A DNA stretch of 64,000 nucleotides from Hyalella azteca. Taxonomy: Eukaryota > Arthropoda > Malacostraca > Amphipoda > Hyalellidae. The translations under genes and the position numbers were made by a program. Within the stretch, counting starts at the first letter, position 1; the number at the start of each line of letters is the position of its first letter. This document shows positions 1-11,661 of this stretch, piece after piece. The stretch spans positions 1 through 64,000 of the forward strand of contig NW_025939164.1 of assembly GCF_000764305.2 (NCBI RefSeq). Direction: 5' to 3'. The notes beneath the pieces are model-generated. The model searched no databases, was not told the origin of the DNA, and worked only from the letters and a program-made list of their open reading frames with translations.

Positions 1-165
1 TTTATTGTGCCTGATCTGCCTTTACTGTGCCTGCTCTGCCTTTACTGTGCCTGCTCTGCCTTTACTGTGCCTGCTCTGTCTTTACTGTGCCTGCTCTGCC
101 TTTACTGTGCCTGCTCTGCCTTTACTGTGCCTGCTCTGCCTTTACTGTGCCTGTTCTAACCAGCT
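1..165. repeat. 20-bp minisatellite, about 8 copies
   Basis: The window opens inside a tandem array with a 20-bp unit, TTTACTGTGCCTGCTCTGCC. It changes little between copies and ends near 165, where CTAACCAGCTCAG follows. The array is cut by the window edge, so the copy number is a minimum. The apparent Cys/Leu-rich reading frames across it are only the repeat translated. Confidence 0.95.
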
Positions 166-1689
166 CAGCACTAGCGCTCATGCAGTACGTTGGCCCAGGC
201 AGTGCACACTGTACAGCCCTCGCTGATTTTCATACAAAAAGTGCAGCCCGTGAGCTATGTATAAATAACCTCTGTCCATTTATATATTTATAAGTTAACG
301 TTCACATTGCACATCATCGAGGCTAACTAAAAGGCTATTGATTATTTCCTCATCAAAACGAGATCAATTAAGTGAGTGAGATTGAGCCAAATTAGTGTAA
401 GTTTAATTAAGTTTAATTAATTAAGATAAGGCAAAATTAGTGTAAGTTTATGCTCGCTTTCGTCTAAAACGCCTTCATAAATGCATCCTATAATCGCTGA
501 AATACAGGAAAATTAGCGATCTGCAAGTTTTACCAGGAAAAACGATCGAAACGAATTAAAAATTAGCCTATTTTTGCATACACTACTAATATGCCTTAAA
601 TAAGTGCAAACACTCATAGAATAGTGATTAAATAATTGACATAGAAACCTAAACTGTTGTACCCGTTTATAGTTTTACCAGTCGGAACATCTAACAGAGA
701 TGTAAGTATCGTAAAAATCATGTTAACAGACCGAAAGCCCAACTCCGTCTTCGCTGTCGCATCTAGTTTACTTTATTTCATTTGTTACAATCGTTACAGC
801 GTGATGCGTGGGAGTTCAAACATCTACCAATTCTTAATCGAAATGTCAGTAATGAAGAAAGTGTAAATAATTAGAATTTTCCTCCCAAGCCGTTGACTTT
901 CAAAATCTTCTTCGCGTACGAACAAATACTCATGATTCAAATACGAGCACCAAAGGCATAGCTTGAAGAACATGGTAAACTGCGTGTTCCTTGTGTAAGG
1001 TGTCCTTTTCCATGCACCTCTATACGTATTAGCTATAATTATTACCTAAGGTTGGTCCGTTGACCGTGATTGCGAGGACAAATGAGGCACGAGGTAAATA
1101 TTGATAACGTATTTATATATAGAGTGAGTACAGTGGCCTACGGGTTATAGAGTTAAGTACAAATGAGTTGAACGTTAACAACATCGTTCTCGGTTCAGAC
1201 TGTGGTTTTCCTGGTTTAGACAAAGCTTATAAAGACTTCACTAAGGTGACATGTCTCTATTGGGTTGGAAAAGGGAAGGCTAACACAAGGATATGTTTAT
1301 AAACTTCGGGATAAAAGAAATTATCTCCTAACCAGGAAGATGCTAATAAGGGAGTTACTTGAATACGGTAGCTATTGGGAGTCTAATTGATTTGAAAATA
1401 ATAGTTGACTATTTCCATCTTACACGTCCTTCCCCAGGTAGTTTTTGTCGTCCTCAATCTTAAGAAAAACCTACAGTATTTGGTAGTTGGGTTATAATTA
1501 CAAAAGGGATGGAGTGATTGAACGTGACATCAGCCTGAACAATTGATCGTAACCTATAGAATACATACATGAACGATTAGATAAGCATGGTTATAGGCGA
1601 CGTTATGTGCGAGTGGTCGATAGAGGCTCCACTTGCAGAAGCTGGAGAGAATTTGAGCTTGAAGGAATCCATTTGAGAACCAGGAATTC

Positions 1690-2080
1690 AACAGTAAATC
1701 AAAATTATGTGAAGGTCGAGAATTCATGTAATTGCTCCTTCGATCCACCCACATATTAGGTTCAGGTCCTGTATTAGTTTTTCTCTTTTATCGTATATTT
1801 CTAATGCCATCGAAATTTTCGAGCTGGATTCTCACGCTCACGTCAAAAGAGTCGACGACCAGCATGTTGCCGCCGTAGCCGGACTGTCTGCGGAGTCACA
1901 AGGCAGTGCCCAGCTAACATACTCCCTGCTCAAGACTCTCCAGCAGACGTCACTCGCGACGTCACAAAAATTCAAGTGTGGCTTCCAATGCTACAGTCCT
2001 GCCTGAGGAAGTTTGACGACCTCATTCGAACAGTCCAAGAGAAGACGGCACTAATGAAGAACTTCCGTCGCACGATGCAC
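1690..2080. repeat. Segment inverted relative to copy B (13870-14245)
   Basis: The stretch from about 1690 (AATTCATGTAATTGCTCC onward) to 2080 (CTTCCGTCGCACGATG) reappears in copy B as its reverse complement, while sequence before it is in the same orientation in both. One frame on the plus strand is coding-like across about 1795-2075, with a small frame change near 1965. It reads as a polar, helix-prone peptide containing VRTVQEK-type segments that I do not recognise. It may be an exon or ORF remnant of the repeat. Confidence 0.8.
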
Positions 2081-2962
2081 TTCTCTTGTATATTTCGTTC
2101 GCCTGATGCATGCGTGTCACCGACATTTTACTTTACTTCGGTTTTAAAAGCATGTATAGTTTCAGTTGCGGTGTTGGATCTAGACTGAACAGAAGTAAAT
2201 GTTTGGTACGTGTGTTTTAATCCTGAAGATCTGTGTAGCTAGTATACTTGACTTTTATCGTGTCATATGTTGGAAATAATTGAATTTACTTCTCGATTAT
2301 ACCCTATGTGCAATACTAATTTATGTAACAATTTTTACCTTTGTATATTGTTAGTTTGCAGAAACTGATTTTATAAAGACAACTGAACGAAAAATCTTGT
2401 ATTCAAATCCTTCGCCAAACGAATATACGTAACATTTACGTTTATTTTATGTTAATGGGTTTAAATAAAATTTTGAACCTTTTTTTTGGTAATCTTGTTC
2501 GAATAACCTGGTGATTAACGAACGGCCAAGAAACTATTTAATATATGTCAAAAGAACATATACGTCAGGAATTATAAAAGAGGAACGCTTATAGTTATTA
2601 GGAAGTAAATATATAATTTTCAAGAAGAACATATATAATTATTAAAAAAGTTTTGTTAAAGACCAGAGAATTAGTTTTATTTATTAGCTCCTTGTTAGTT
2701 TTTTCAATAAGTCGTACTAAATTCTTCGTAGGTGTTGGAAGATTGAAAATTAAATTACCGATAGACATTTTTAATATTGAACGACGTTTCGAATGTACAA
2801 TATTCATTTTCAAGTTAAAGACGCATTGAGTAACGAAATTTGGGTTGACATATGTACGAAATCAAGTAAATTGGATACCATTCAAATAATGCTAAAATTT
2901 CGTTAACGTGATACTACCTACAGGAAGATTTTACAAGCGCAAAAACTACTCGGAAAACAATC

Positions 2963-3778
2963 TCAAAGTTCTATAACGAAGCCGGTGGTTTGAAGGTTGA
3001 TAGCTGGAGTCCTCTCCTTAATGATGAGGGCCTCTGCTATAGCCAGTCGTATAGGATCGGGGCACCGCATAATGATACTGGTGCATTCTTCCAATATCGG
3101 GCGAGTGATGGTCTCGTTGTGGGCCTCCCTCAAGTGATTCCTTGGTCCTCCGGACTGAAGGTGGCAGGTGAGACGTCGGCTTAGAGTCGTGGTTGTGAGC
3201 CCGATGTAGTCCATATTAGGAAGAAGTCTACAACCTTCTTTATTGCACGAAAATTTATAGACTACATTGGTCTCTTGGAGAGGTCCTGTTCTTTTGCAAG
3301 GGTTATTGTTCATGACAAGATTCCGAATTTTCAAGTTTCTATAGTAGATCAGCAGTTTAATTTTGTTTTTATTTGAGTTGTTCACGATGTTGTTGTGAAC
3401 GATAGATTTAATGATCCGCTCATCTGCTTCATATCCACTGGTCATTTGGTTCTGGTAGTAGATAGTAGTAAAATTTTTATTTTGTTCCAGTCCTATTTTG
3501 TTTTGAACGGAGTTTTGAGATTTCCTCGTCGATGGTAGTATTTGTAAAGCCATTGTTGACATGGATTTGTTTACAATTTCTCAGTTCGGTATTTAAATCA
3601 CTTCAGTAGAGCAGGTCTTGAAAGCTCTATGGATGAGGGCGCGTATTGTGCTCTTTTTGTAGCGTTCCGGGCATTCGCTGGCAGCGTTCAGGACCCTTCC
3701 GATATCTGTTGGTTTCCGATATACTTTTGTGACAACTGAATTATCTTTAACTTCCACGAATACATCCAAAAAAGGCAA
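2963..3778 (-). pseudogene. Penelope-like element ORF, 5' truncated (RT end plus GIY-YIG)
   Basis: The minus strand from 3778 reads LPFLDV...TKVYRKPT, the usual thumb-region signature of Penelope-like reverse transcriptases. After a linker, with one frame break between about 3593 and 3562, comes a GIY-YIG endonuclease. Visible endonuclease landmarks are VVYKFSC (the GIY position), DYIGLT (YIG), an SRRL arginine, H in CHLQSG, the catalytic-type E in AEALI and PAINLQ at the end. The stop is at 2963. In intact elements this enzyme pair nicks DNA and copies the RNA into the genome. The catalytic palm of the RT is missing, so this copy is dead. Family assignment is firm, activity is not expected. 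Confidence 0.9.
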
Positions 3779-3840
3779 AAAAAAAACAAAAAGGACTGGA
3801 ACAAAATAAAAATTTTACTACTATCTACTACCAGAACCAA

Positions 3841-4296
3841 ATGACCAGTGGATATAAAGCAGATGAGCGGATCATTAAATCTATCGTTCACAACAACATC
3901 GTGAACAACTCAAATAAAAACAAAATTAAACTGCTGATCTACTATAGAAACTTGAAAATTCGGAATCTTGTCATGAACAATAACCCTTGCAAAAGAACAG
4001 GACCTCTCCAAGAGACCAATGTAGTCTATAAATTTTCGTGCAATAAAGAAGGTTGTAGACTTCTTCCTAATATGGACTACATCGGGCTCACAACCACGAC
4101 TCTAAGCCGACGTCTCACCTGCCACCTTCAGTCCGGAGGACCAAGGAATCACTTGAGGGAGGCCCACAACGAGACCATCACTCGCCCGATATTGGAAGAA
4201 TGCACCAGTATCATTATGCGGTGCCCCGATCCTATACGACTGGCTATAGCAGAGGCCCTCATCATTAAGGAGAGGACTCCAGCTATCAACCTTTAA
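3841..4296 (+). pseudogene. Penelope-like GIY-YIG domain, second copy with premature stop
   Basis: This is the mirror copy of the minus-strand GIY-YIG domain, with the same protein over about 150 residues (VVYKFSC, DYIGLT, SRRL, AEALI). The codon after PAINL is TAA where the other arm has CAA, a single C-to-T change that removes the last residues (QTTGFVIEL). No RT sequence precedes it: the homology starts in the linker at about 3796. The downstream untranslated sequence, including the stretch ending near 4679, also mirrors the left arm. Confidence 0.9.
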
Positions 4297-4689
4297 ACCA
4301 CCGGCTTCGTTATAGAACTTTGAGATTGTTTTCCGAGTAGTTTTTGCGCTTGTAAAATCTTCCTGTTGGTAGTATCACGTTAACGAAATTTTAGCATTAT
4401 TTGAATGGTATCCAATTTACTTGATTTCGTACATATGTCAACCCAAATTTCGTTACTCAATGCGTCTTTAACTTGAAAATGAATGTTGTACATTCGAAAC
4501 GTCGTTCAGTATTAAAAATGTCTGTCGGTAATTTAATTTTCAATCTTCCAACACCTACGAAGAATTTAGTACGACTTATTGAAAAAACTAACAAGAAGCT
4601 AATAAATAAAACTAATTCTCTGGCCTTTAACAAAACTTGCTTAAGAGAAGAAATTCTACCAGCCTATACTAATTATTAAAAAGAATATA

Positions 4690-5290
4690 TATGTCAAGAA
4701 TGGCTTGCCGAGCAACTGTTCTAAGGGTCCCGCAACGAGTCATCGTAGAGGGAGTCGTTGGAATCACTATGCCACAGCTTCACCTCTCGGCCGGTGGGTG
4801 GTGTGGGAGCGGCACCCATTAGCAGGTTGGCTCTCCTCCCCTCACAGGGCGTACAGTGGACACTCCTGTGCACAATGACAGGGCGACAGGAGTTTGAGCA
4901 GGTGTTGCGATGCAGAACCATCGTAGCCGTTGATGTCCGTCACGGTGTGATGTTGCAACGTCAACGCGGGTAATCGATATGTGAACCGGTATGCGGTTGG
5001 TGATTGCAACCAATTGTTCAAATGTTTGCACACGAGCGTGGAGAACGTCCAGCTCTCTCCGATGGTTTCCCCTGTCGTCGCGACGCACGTCGGACGGGAC
5101 AGGATGAGGAGGGGCTGGGCGTGGTAGGTACGATACGAAAATCAACAGAACAAGGAATCAGAACGCGATGGACAGGAAAACGTTCATCTTGGCACACCAC
5201 CTGGTTACTGACCTGTTTTTGCCCAACAATCGCGCAGGACTCACAGATGTTCCTATTGTCCATGGGTATCTGAAATAATCACAATCTTAA
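4690..5290 (-). other. Unassigned degenerate coding-like DNA, possibly retroelement gag
   Basis: The base composition is higher in GC than the surroundings. Overlapping minus-strand frames (5263-5018, 5145-4819, 4921-4721) are each interrupted, as in a decayed ORF with frameshifts. Cys pairs (CESC, CTPC) recall zinc-knuckle regions of gag, and a Ty3/gypsy remnant follows on the same strand, so a gag origin is possible. I do not recognise a definite domain. The segment is absent from duplicated copy B. Confidence 0.25.
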
Positions 5291-5371
5291 AGACAGTCGA
5301 ATGACGCAACATAATACAGTAGAATTGCAATACAGTAGCACTTGCTTTAGAGTAATTAACATGACAACATC

Positions 5372-6200
5372 GTGTGACAGTTACGGAAGTACGGGGTTGC
5401 AAGCAAAATATAGAATGACTTTAAGCAACAGAAATATCACACAGAATAAAATTATCTATTCGTGTAGGTAATATTTAATAAAAAATTAAAATCTTACCAG
5501 TTAATATAATTACTTGCTTACAGAATGAGAGCGAGATAATAGCGAGATGTGTCTGTAGTAGTCGCAGACTCGGAAATGGGCTGTTTGTCACAGACCGTAG
5601 CTAATATGCGAATTGAGAGAGTATAGCTGTCATTGGTATGCCTCGTCACACGGTCGCGACGCACAATTATTCTCACATTCTGATTGCGCAGAAATTAACT
5701 CGTCGTCATCTCGCCACGGCAGAAACGCATAGCGCTCGGTCAACGGGGCCGTTGCCGTGGTTTGGTTCACAAAGACTCTTCGAACCCACCTTCTATTTGA
5801 GTTGTTATGTTCGCGTCTACATTGGAGTGTGAGCGTAAAAGCAAGAGCGTGTGTGTAATGATATTTAGTTTGCCAAGAATGCATTTTAATTCCATGTTGA
5901 ACACTTGGGACTGTCTGTAGTAGTCACTTTACGTTTAAGCAGCGTGTTGATTATAGCGCGGTTTGAGAATACTAGGCGTATTGCGAGACCGAATACAACC
6001 TCATATACGAAATCCCGACCAGGCCGGCAAAACTCGAAAATCCCCACAGGAAACGAGTTATGAGCGATTCAAAAATAAAAGATTGGAGCGTTTAAATTTT
6101 TATTTTTTCACGTTTTTTTACTTTTTCAAGCTTTTAGGACGGTTTTCGAACGCTTCATTAAAGCACTGACGATTGAAGAATGTTTCCACGATTTTCATTG
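5372..6200 (-). mobile_element. Ty3/gypsy remnant, copy A, pol-deleted
   Basis: 5373-5668 matches 14328-14618 (the presumed LTR part) and 5670-5890 matches 15913-16140 (the end of RNase H plus the linker). The intervening 1.3 kb carrying the integrase is missing. The minus-strand frame 5884-5630 therefore joins pol residues directly to LTR sequence. The junction lies at CGCACAATTA/TTCTCACATTC near 5668. Confidence 0.8.
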
Positions 6201-6217
6201 CGGACTTCTGTAGAACT

Positions 6218-6363
6218 GGTGCCATACTTTCAAAATTCGCTAAGTGAACGTGAGTACTTTCGCTCTATTTTCTTATCTATGATTGGTGGATTTTGCTTGA
6301 AAAGCCGTCAATGATTGGCTGATGAACTTAACGATCTCTTAACTTTTTTGAAAGTATGGGCCC
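6218..6363 (+). mobile_element. MITE family M1, copy a (GGGCCATACTTTC ends)
   Basis: Roughly 146 bp, with GGTGCCATACTTTC at the left and GAAAGTATGGGCCC at the right. Copy B has the empty site (AACTGTACTATTG near 16340), so this insertion came after the block duplicated. At most one or two flanking bases are duplicated, and the exact target duplication is ambiguous. Confidence 0.9.
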
Positions 6364-6486
6364 TGTACTATTGCTAACAGAGTTTGATTTGCCTGGTTTC
6401 GCAGATTGTGTTATTTGCCACTATATACAGTAAAGCACAGTATATAGTGTGAAGTTTGCTGCTGTATAGCACAGTATTCAGCTCAA

Positions 6487-6636
6487 GGGCCTGAGCCTAT
6501 ACGTTCAAAAAAGTTAAGAGATCGTAAGTTCATCAGCCAACCATTGACGGTCTTTCGAGCAAAATCCACCAATCACAGACAAGAAAATAGAGCGTAAGTA
6601 CTTACGTTCACTTAGCGAGTTTGACTGTATGTCCCC
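6487..6636 (-). mobile_element. MITE family M1, copy b
   Basis: Reverse-orientation copy of the same MITE, from GGGCCTGAGCCTATACG to GTATGTCCCC. It shares its position with the copy at 16504-16648, so it predates duplication of the block. Its left terminal repeat is degraded. Confidence 0.85.
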
Positions 6637-6772
6637 ACATGTCTGAGGATAGGCCTGCCGATCTGCTATACAAATGTATCCTCATTAAAATAAATATTTA
6701 TTCAATCCCTCTTTTTTAGGGCAGCTTCATTTTCCCTACGAAAACGTGCGCCTATAAAATAGGAGTCAGAAC

Positions 6773-6835
6773 GTGGCTTGGATAAGCAGTACTTGGCTTG
6801 GATAAGCAGCACTTGGCTTGGATAAGCCTTGGATT
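6773..6835. repeat. 20-bp array (GGATAAGCAGCACTTGGCTT), about 3 copies
   Basis: Three units of the 20-bp repeat that is expanded to about ten units in the duplicated block at 16780-16985. The two sites are allelic-like positions of one minisatellite with different copy number. Confidence 0.9.
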
Positions 6836-7014
6836 AGTCAGATGAGAAAAGATGAGTTTTTATCATTTGTTAAAACATAAATCTGATTAAAAAATGCGTT
6901 TCTAAAACCCGTTTTAACTTAAATTTCGGGAGCTTGATTGAGAAGAGGAACAAAAGTCTGCCTTGCCTTTAGCCCCGGCACTGGCTGATGGCGACATGGC
7001 AAATGTTGTGCCAT

Positions 7015-7170
7015 TTTACAAGCGGAACATCACCAGCCACTTGTGCTTACAAGCGTCCTAACACCAGCCACTTCTGCCTACAAGTGATACATCACCAGCC
7101 ACATGTGCTTACAAGCGTCCTAACACCAACCACTAGCGCTTACAAGCTTCTCAGCACCAGCCATATTTAT
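7015..7170. repeat. Short tandem array, about 31-33 bp unit, 5 copies
   Basis: Units containing CACCAGCCAC, then a variable triplet, then GCTTACAAGCGTCCTAA repeat about five times with moderate divergence. No coding function is visible. Confidence 0.8.
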
Positions 7171-7261
7171 TGCTACTCCGAACAAAGGCAGCTAAAATGT
7201 CATCGCAAGTCACCTGAAGACTGGACGTGGTGTGAGCTGGTTACTTCTTAGGCTCGACGGG

Positions 7262-7592
7262 GCGGTAATAGGCTTTGTAGGGTGGACATGTGGCTACTCA
7301 GAGTGGCGAGTGGTGGCTCAGAGTGGCAGGTGGCGACTCAGAGTGGCAGGTGGCTGCTGAGTGGCGAGTGGTGGATCAGAGTGTCAGGTAGCGGCTCAGA
7401 GTGGCGAGTGGTGGATCAGAGTGGCAGGTGGCGGCTCAGAGAGGCAAGTGGTGGCTCNTGAGTGGCAGGTGGCGACTCAGAGTGGCAAGTGGTGGCTCAG
7501 AGTGGCAGGTGGCGGCTCAGAGAGGCAAGTGGTGGCTCAGAGTGGCAGGTGGCGACTCAGAGTGGCAGGTGGCAGCTCAGGCAAAGTCTGTA
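7262..7592. repeat. 20-bp minisatellite with one ambiguous base
   Basis: CTCAGAGTGGCAGGTGGCGA-like units recur every 20 bp for about 16 copies. A single N sits at 7458 inside the array, with a local change of register around it, so the true copy number is uncertain. The unit is not a multiple of three and the Gly/Ser/Trp-rich reading frames here are artefacts. Confidence 0.95.
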
Positions 7593-7599
7593 CTGCAGC

Positions 7600-9517
7600 A
7601 CAACATGACTGAATGGCAGTTGTCTTCGCATCAACATAACAAGACTGACGGGCAGGTGACAGTTATTTGTACGGCGCAACAAGACGGAGATTCCACAACT
7701 AGCAATATAATTATCAAAATCGGCTGGTAGTAATTAACAACCCTCTCGCCTGGTTATCTTGACGTACCATAGCCTGCTAAGATATGACGCTGCGTCACTG
7801 AATCTTCCACTTTTTAAATGCTCCAGAGAGCAGGAGGCTCCGCATTGCGTTCGTTGGCATTAGAGGCTTGACCTAATCTCAGGGTAAAGTGAATGACGGT
7901 GAAGTTAGTGGAAGAATATTATTACAAGAATTAATGACCTTCCTAGTAAAATCTACATAATTGGATAGACAATTCAATAAACACTCAAGTTCTAAATTCA
8001 TGAATAACAACGGTCTCGAGGGAAGACGGCCTGAGCAATTAATGCATGTCAGTTCTCGTGCTCAAATTGAGCTGCGCGATCAAGAAGAGTCCTAAATTCT
8101 GCTTGCCTCCACGCCTACATTGGCTCTGCTTACCATTAATTAAAGAAGTTACTTTCTAGATCATAAATCCCACACACATGTGATATAACATTAACAACCC
8201 CTTTTCACATTGCTTTTCATTTAGGTTTTATACGACGTCTCATGCTCGTAATTAATCCATTTCCATGATGCCATGACAGGGAATATCAGATAAAATGCCT
8301 CGTTCTATTACGCATTCTGCCATTCACGGAGCTCTGCATTTCAATAAACCAACTGCACGACATCAGACAAAAGTCGTGTTCTCATCACGACCAAGAATCA
8401 TTTTATTTAGCGCTGCATGAGAGGAGCCTCGATCCAGCTCGGAATTCAAGCTTCCTGCAAATAAGTTTGACACGCACAGCGCGAAATGACCTCTTAATAT
8501 TCTCGATCATTATTGGCCTCATTGTGCTCGTTCGTACCGGATTCTGTTAGAATTTTCCTCAATAATAGCTGTACCGACTGATACCTTGACGGGCACCAAA
8601 TCAATATTCATTTCCAAACTGCTGGAATAGAGAAAGAAGAACGAGTGTTATTTGACCATCACCATCGCGACTGTAGTAATGATCGGACCATATGTTCTCC
8701 AATTGACGCCGGTCTACTACGTAGCGAGTCTCTTCTGATATTTTCGTTATCAGAAATTTCTTGATCGACTTTCAAAACCTCATTAATTGTCACGAGGGCT
8801 TGGCTTCATTCTAAGGCAAGTCGGCAGTGCAACCACCGACCCCTTCTGACCAGGATATACACGACTATTCATCTTGGATAAGGTAATTATATATTCCTAA
8901 TAGTACATACATTTTGCTACGCATTAATCGGTGTTTCAAAGCTAAATGTATTTCGTAACATAAAAAAATTTAATGTGTAAGATTATTCGCACAAATTTAT
9001 TTCTTTATTTATTGAAATTATTCAATTCAGTTTCAGTAATTGGAAAAATTGAGTTTTTAACTTGTTACTTAATCGATGCTTTTTGGATAAAAAATTACAA
9101 AACAAAATGGTGTGCTGGTGTTTAAATAGACATATTTTCGCATAAGTTTTAATTGTTGATATCTCGTGTGATTCTTTGCTCTACATAGCAATTGATTTGT
9201 TATTACTCTGTATTTTTTTTGTGTAACGTCAAATCTACGTTATATTACCTTGTACTTCAAATCCAATCGCAGTCACGGATCTCAGATTTTCATTACTATT
9301 GACAGTGAACGGTCGACAATGTGGGTCATGGAAACACATCAAAGATTTTGCGAATACTTATTTAAGAATTTGACACGCACCAAACGGCACTGCAGTACTT
9401 ACCGTGACGTGTATACCTAACTGAACAGGATATAGGATATGGACAGACTATATTGTCAACATGCCTGAGGCAGCTCCCATCTTGCCTAACTACATAAATA
9501 AAATCATAGGTCTGAGG
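7600..9517. other. No recognisable feature
   Basis: About 1.9 kb of moderately AT-rich sequence. I see no convincing exon, terminal repeat or tandem array in it. Confidence 0.5.
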
Positions 9518-10431
9518 TACAGAGGTTGGACAAAATGAGGGAAACGCCTAACATTTTGAGATCATAATGTTTGAATTCGTTTCATACAATAAAACCTTGA
9601 CATATTTAATGTTTATGTTTTTGTTGTTAATGTAATATTGCTACTAATCGATACTTTATGCTTCTACAGATTCTTTGGAATAAAATTTTTGTGAATATAA
9701 CCTCAAAAAAATGGCAAGCCTCTCGGACTTTCAAAGAGGCCAAATGGTTGGTGCCTTTATGCATGTGCTAGCGTGACAGAAACTTCCCGAATCCTAGACG
9801 TGTGTATAGGTAGTGTCTCAAAAGTAATGACTTCTTTCGATAAAAAAATGAAAAACGTCTTCAGCAAAGTCAGAGGTCTAGCCGAAAATCGAAGTTGTGT
9901 TAGACAGGCCGTCGGTCTCTGATACAAATTATCAGGCATAATCGAAGGACATCGGCTCTTAAATTATAGCAAACCTAATAGACACCTAAAGAACTCAGTT
10001 TACTTAAAAAGTTCTGGCGGGAGCCGCACAGATCTTAATTATAAGGAATAGCTGCAATTAGAGAACCTCCGGTCTCGAATGAAAATGCTTCATAACGTCC
10101 AGAGTGGAGCAAAAACCTCCAGAATCGGTCCCTTGAGCTGTAGAAAAATGTGATTTTCTCTCACCTTATTTCCAACCGCTGGCCTAGTGCACGTATGGAG
10201 AGGTTTAAAAAATGTCGAAAGAGGGTTAAACTGGGTTTAGCTGAAAGAGGGTTAAAGAGGGTTCAACTAAAAAATGGGTTAAATTCTTTTGGAAACAATT
10301 CACAATTGGTGCAAGTCAATATTACGGAGAATTGAGGCTTTAATTGCCGCAATAGGTGGACCTATATCAGAATAAAATATATACGTATGTTTTTATTGGA
10401 GGTTTTTCCTTTAGTTTGTTCAACCCCTGTA
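9518..10431 (+). mobile_element. Dead Tc1-like DNA transposon
   Basis: The left end reads TA-CAGAGGTTGGACAAAATGAG and the right end reads, inverted, CAGGGGTTGAACAAACTAAA followed by TA. These are typical Tc1 termini flanked by the TA target (9518-9519 and 10430-10431). The element between them is about 910 bp, shorter than full-length Tc1 elements. The transposase inside is decayed. Confidence 0.9.
9711..10290 (+). pseudogene. Tc1-family transposase, frameshifted and internally deleted
   Basis: From the ATG at 9711 the translation begins MASLSDFQRGQMVGAF. After a frame change it continues SVTETSRIL and GSVSKVMTSF, the paired helix-turn-helix of Tc1 transposases. Further frames give NRHLKNSV and SLTLFPTAGLVHVWRG, which correspond to the middle and the region around the second catalytic Asp. 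That Asp is not preserved. Several stops and frame changes, and loss of the segment between, make it a pseudogene. Confidence 0.85.
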
Positions 10432-10499
10432 AATCATTTGGTGGTTTTTGGTGTTTGCAAAATGGTGGTTTTTGGTTTGTAAATTGGTGGTTTTTGTTG

Positions 10500-10554
10500 T
10501 TTGGTACGTTTTTTGGTGTTTTTTGATGTTTCCCTTATTCTGTCCCACTCTAGT
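10500..10554 (-). repeat. Second, solo Tc1-type terminal repeat
   Basis: Inverted, this stretch reads TACTAGAGTGGGACAGAATA followed by AGGGAAAC, a diverged version of the Tc1 end. It lies about 120 bp outside the main right end, after a GGTGGTTTTT-rich tract. It may be the edge of a second, older element. Confidence 0.55.
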
Positions 10555-11165
10555 ACATCACTGGATCGCAAAAAGCAAGACGACAGCCATAGGCTTGACT
10601 GCTCGCTGACTGCTTTGGATATTCTCTACGTTGCCTCTACGAGTAACTGGTTGTCATAGTGAGCGTTGTAGCGGCAAACAGAGTATAGATTCTTGCGTTA
10701 TAGTAACGATCGCACAATAAAACTCAACAAAATTATTTGCGAGGGCGTGGCGTTCGCTGCTGCGGCGAGAGTTTACATTAGTTCCACCTTCGAGCATTAC
10801 ATTACATGGAAGGCGAAGACTTGACTCAGGCACCTCTTGAATAATTTGCTGTGATTACCTTTTACAGTGTCCTACCAATAATCTAAATTTTGTACATCGG
10901 GTATGGTGATTACCATTAAATCTAAACCAACAGCGCCTTGGTTTGAGTCGAGCCAACTGCATGCGCGTTTTCCTTCGTGAATTAATATTCATCCGATTAA
11001 ACAAACAATCCACCATCGTCATTATGAAGTGGCGCCCAATACTAACCAACTGACGATTCCTGGCCGATTCCAGTTATCTGTTTTTAAACTACCAAAATTG
11101 TCTCAACTTAGAGAAAGTTTCCAGAGTCATTATCCGTTTAAATTTCCTTGTTGTAGCCTATTTAC
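10555..11165. other. No recognisable feature
   Basis: About 600 bp with no supported exon or repeat. Confidence 0.4.
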
Positions 11166-11167
11166 AT

Positions 11168-11262
11168 GTATTATATATGTATGTCCACCAAAATTTCATT
11201 CTTCAATGCTTCTAAGAACTTGTAAATGAATGTTGATATATTCGAAACGTCGTTAAATTTAT
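11168..11262 (+). mobile_element. Penelope-like 3' fragment
   Basis: CCACCAAAATTTCATTCTTC, AATGAATGTTGATATATTCG and AAACGTCGTTAAAT parallel the sequence around 4440-4510 downstream of the Penelope-like ORF (AAATTTCGTTACTCAATGCG, AATGAATGTTGTACATTCG, AAACGTCGTTCAGTA). This is a third, more diverged 3' end of the same family. Confidence 0.6.
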
Positions 11263-11661
11263 TATAAATTCTTGCTTTGATCTATCGAAGGAATTTTGAT
11301 TTCATGCGAATTGGAAAATAATGAATTCTCAGATCATATATTCGTACGCGTTATATACTGCAGTATACATTTATCAAAATGTCCATTGTATGTTGACCAT
11401 CATAAACTTAGATGCTATATCAGTAATTGAACTTATTCTTAACGTCTAAAGCGTTACAGTGGACGTCGTCTATCCCTGTTCTTAACAGCGTATCGCTTCA
11501 TCGGTCCGAACCGAGTGCGTTGGAACGGTATCCATGATACGGCGGAACGTCGTCCACAACAAGTGTAGTGGCTCTAAGCAACGCCTGGCAGTGCCGAGTT
11601 AATCTTTTAACTGAACTAACCCACTACCCGAGTTGAACTAACACACCAGGTTAACTTAGCT

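Larger units (their letters stand above)
2630..4690. repeat. Near-perfect inverted repeat of two Penelope-like copies
   Basis: The left arm (about 2650-3490) and right arm (about 3796-4640) are reverse complements with almost no mismatches over roughly 840 bp. The spacer of about 300 bp holds only minus-strand element sequence. The right arm begins inside the ORF, so both copies are 5' truncated and are joined head to head near 3778-3800 at an A-rich stretch. Penelope-like elements are known for tandem and inverted partial copies (pseudo-LTRs), which this resembles. Confidence 0.9.
180..7050. repeat. Composite duplicated block, copy A
   Basis: Homology with 13031-17050 begins abruptly at ATGCAGTACGTTGGCCCAGG (180 and 13031). 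It continues in pieces to a shared 20-bp array and the stretch AAAGATGAGTTTTTATCA near 6865 and 17015. Relative to copy B, this copy keeps 545-1180, carries about 2.85 kb of extra DNA at 2515-5372, lacks the Ty3/gypsy pol segment and carries a private MITE at 6218-6363. Whether the block is one large old transposon or a segmental duplication of several repeats cannot be decided from two copies. Confidence 0.85.

Noticed and set aside
1..293. Cys/Leu-rich small secreted-looking proteins
   Set aside because: The frames are the 20-bp repeat at the window edge and change register freely.
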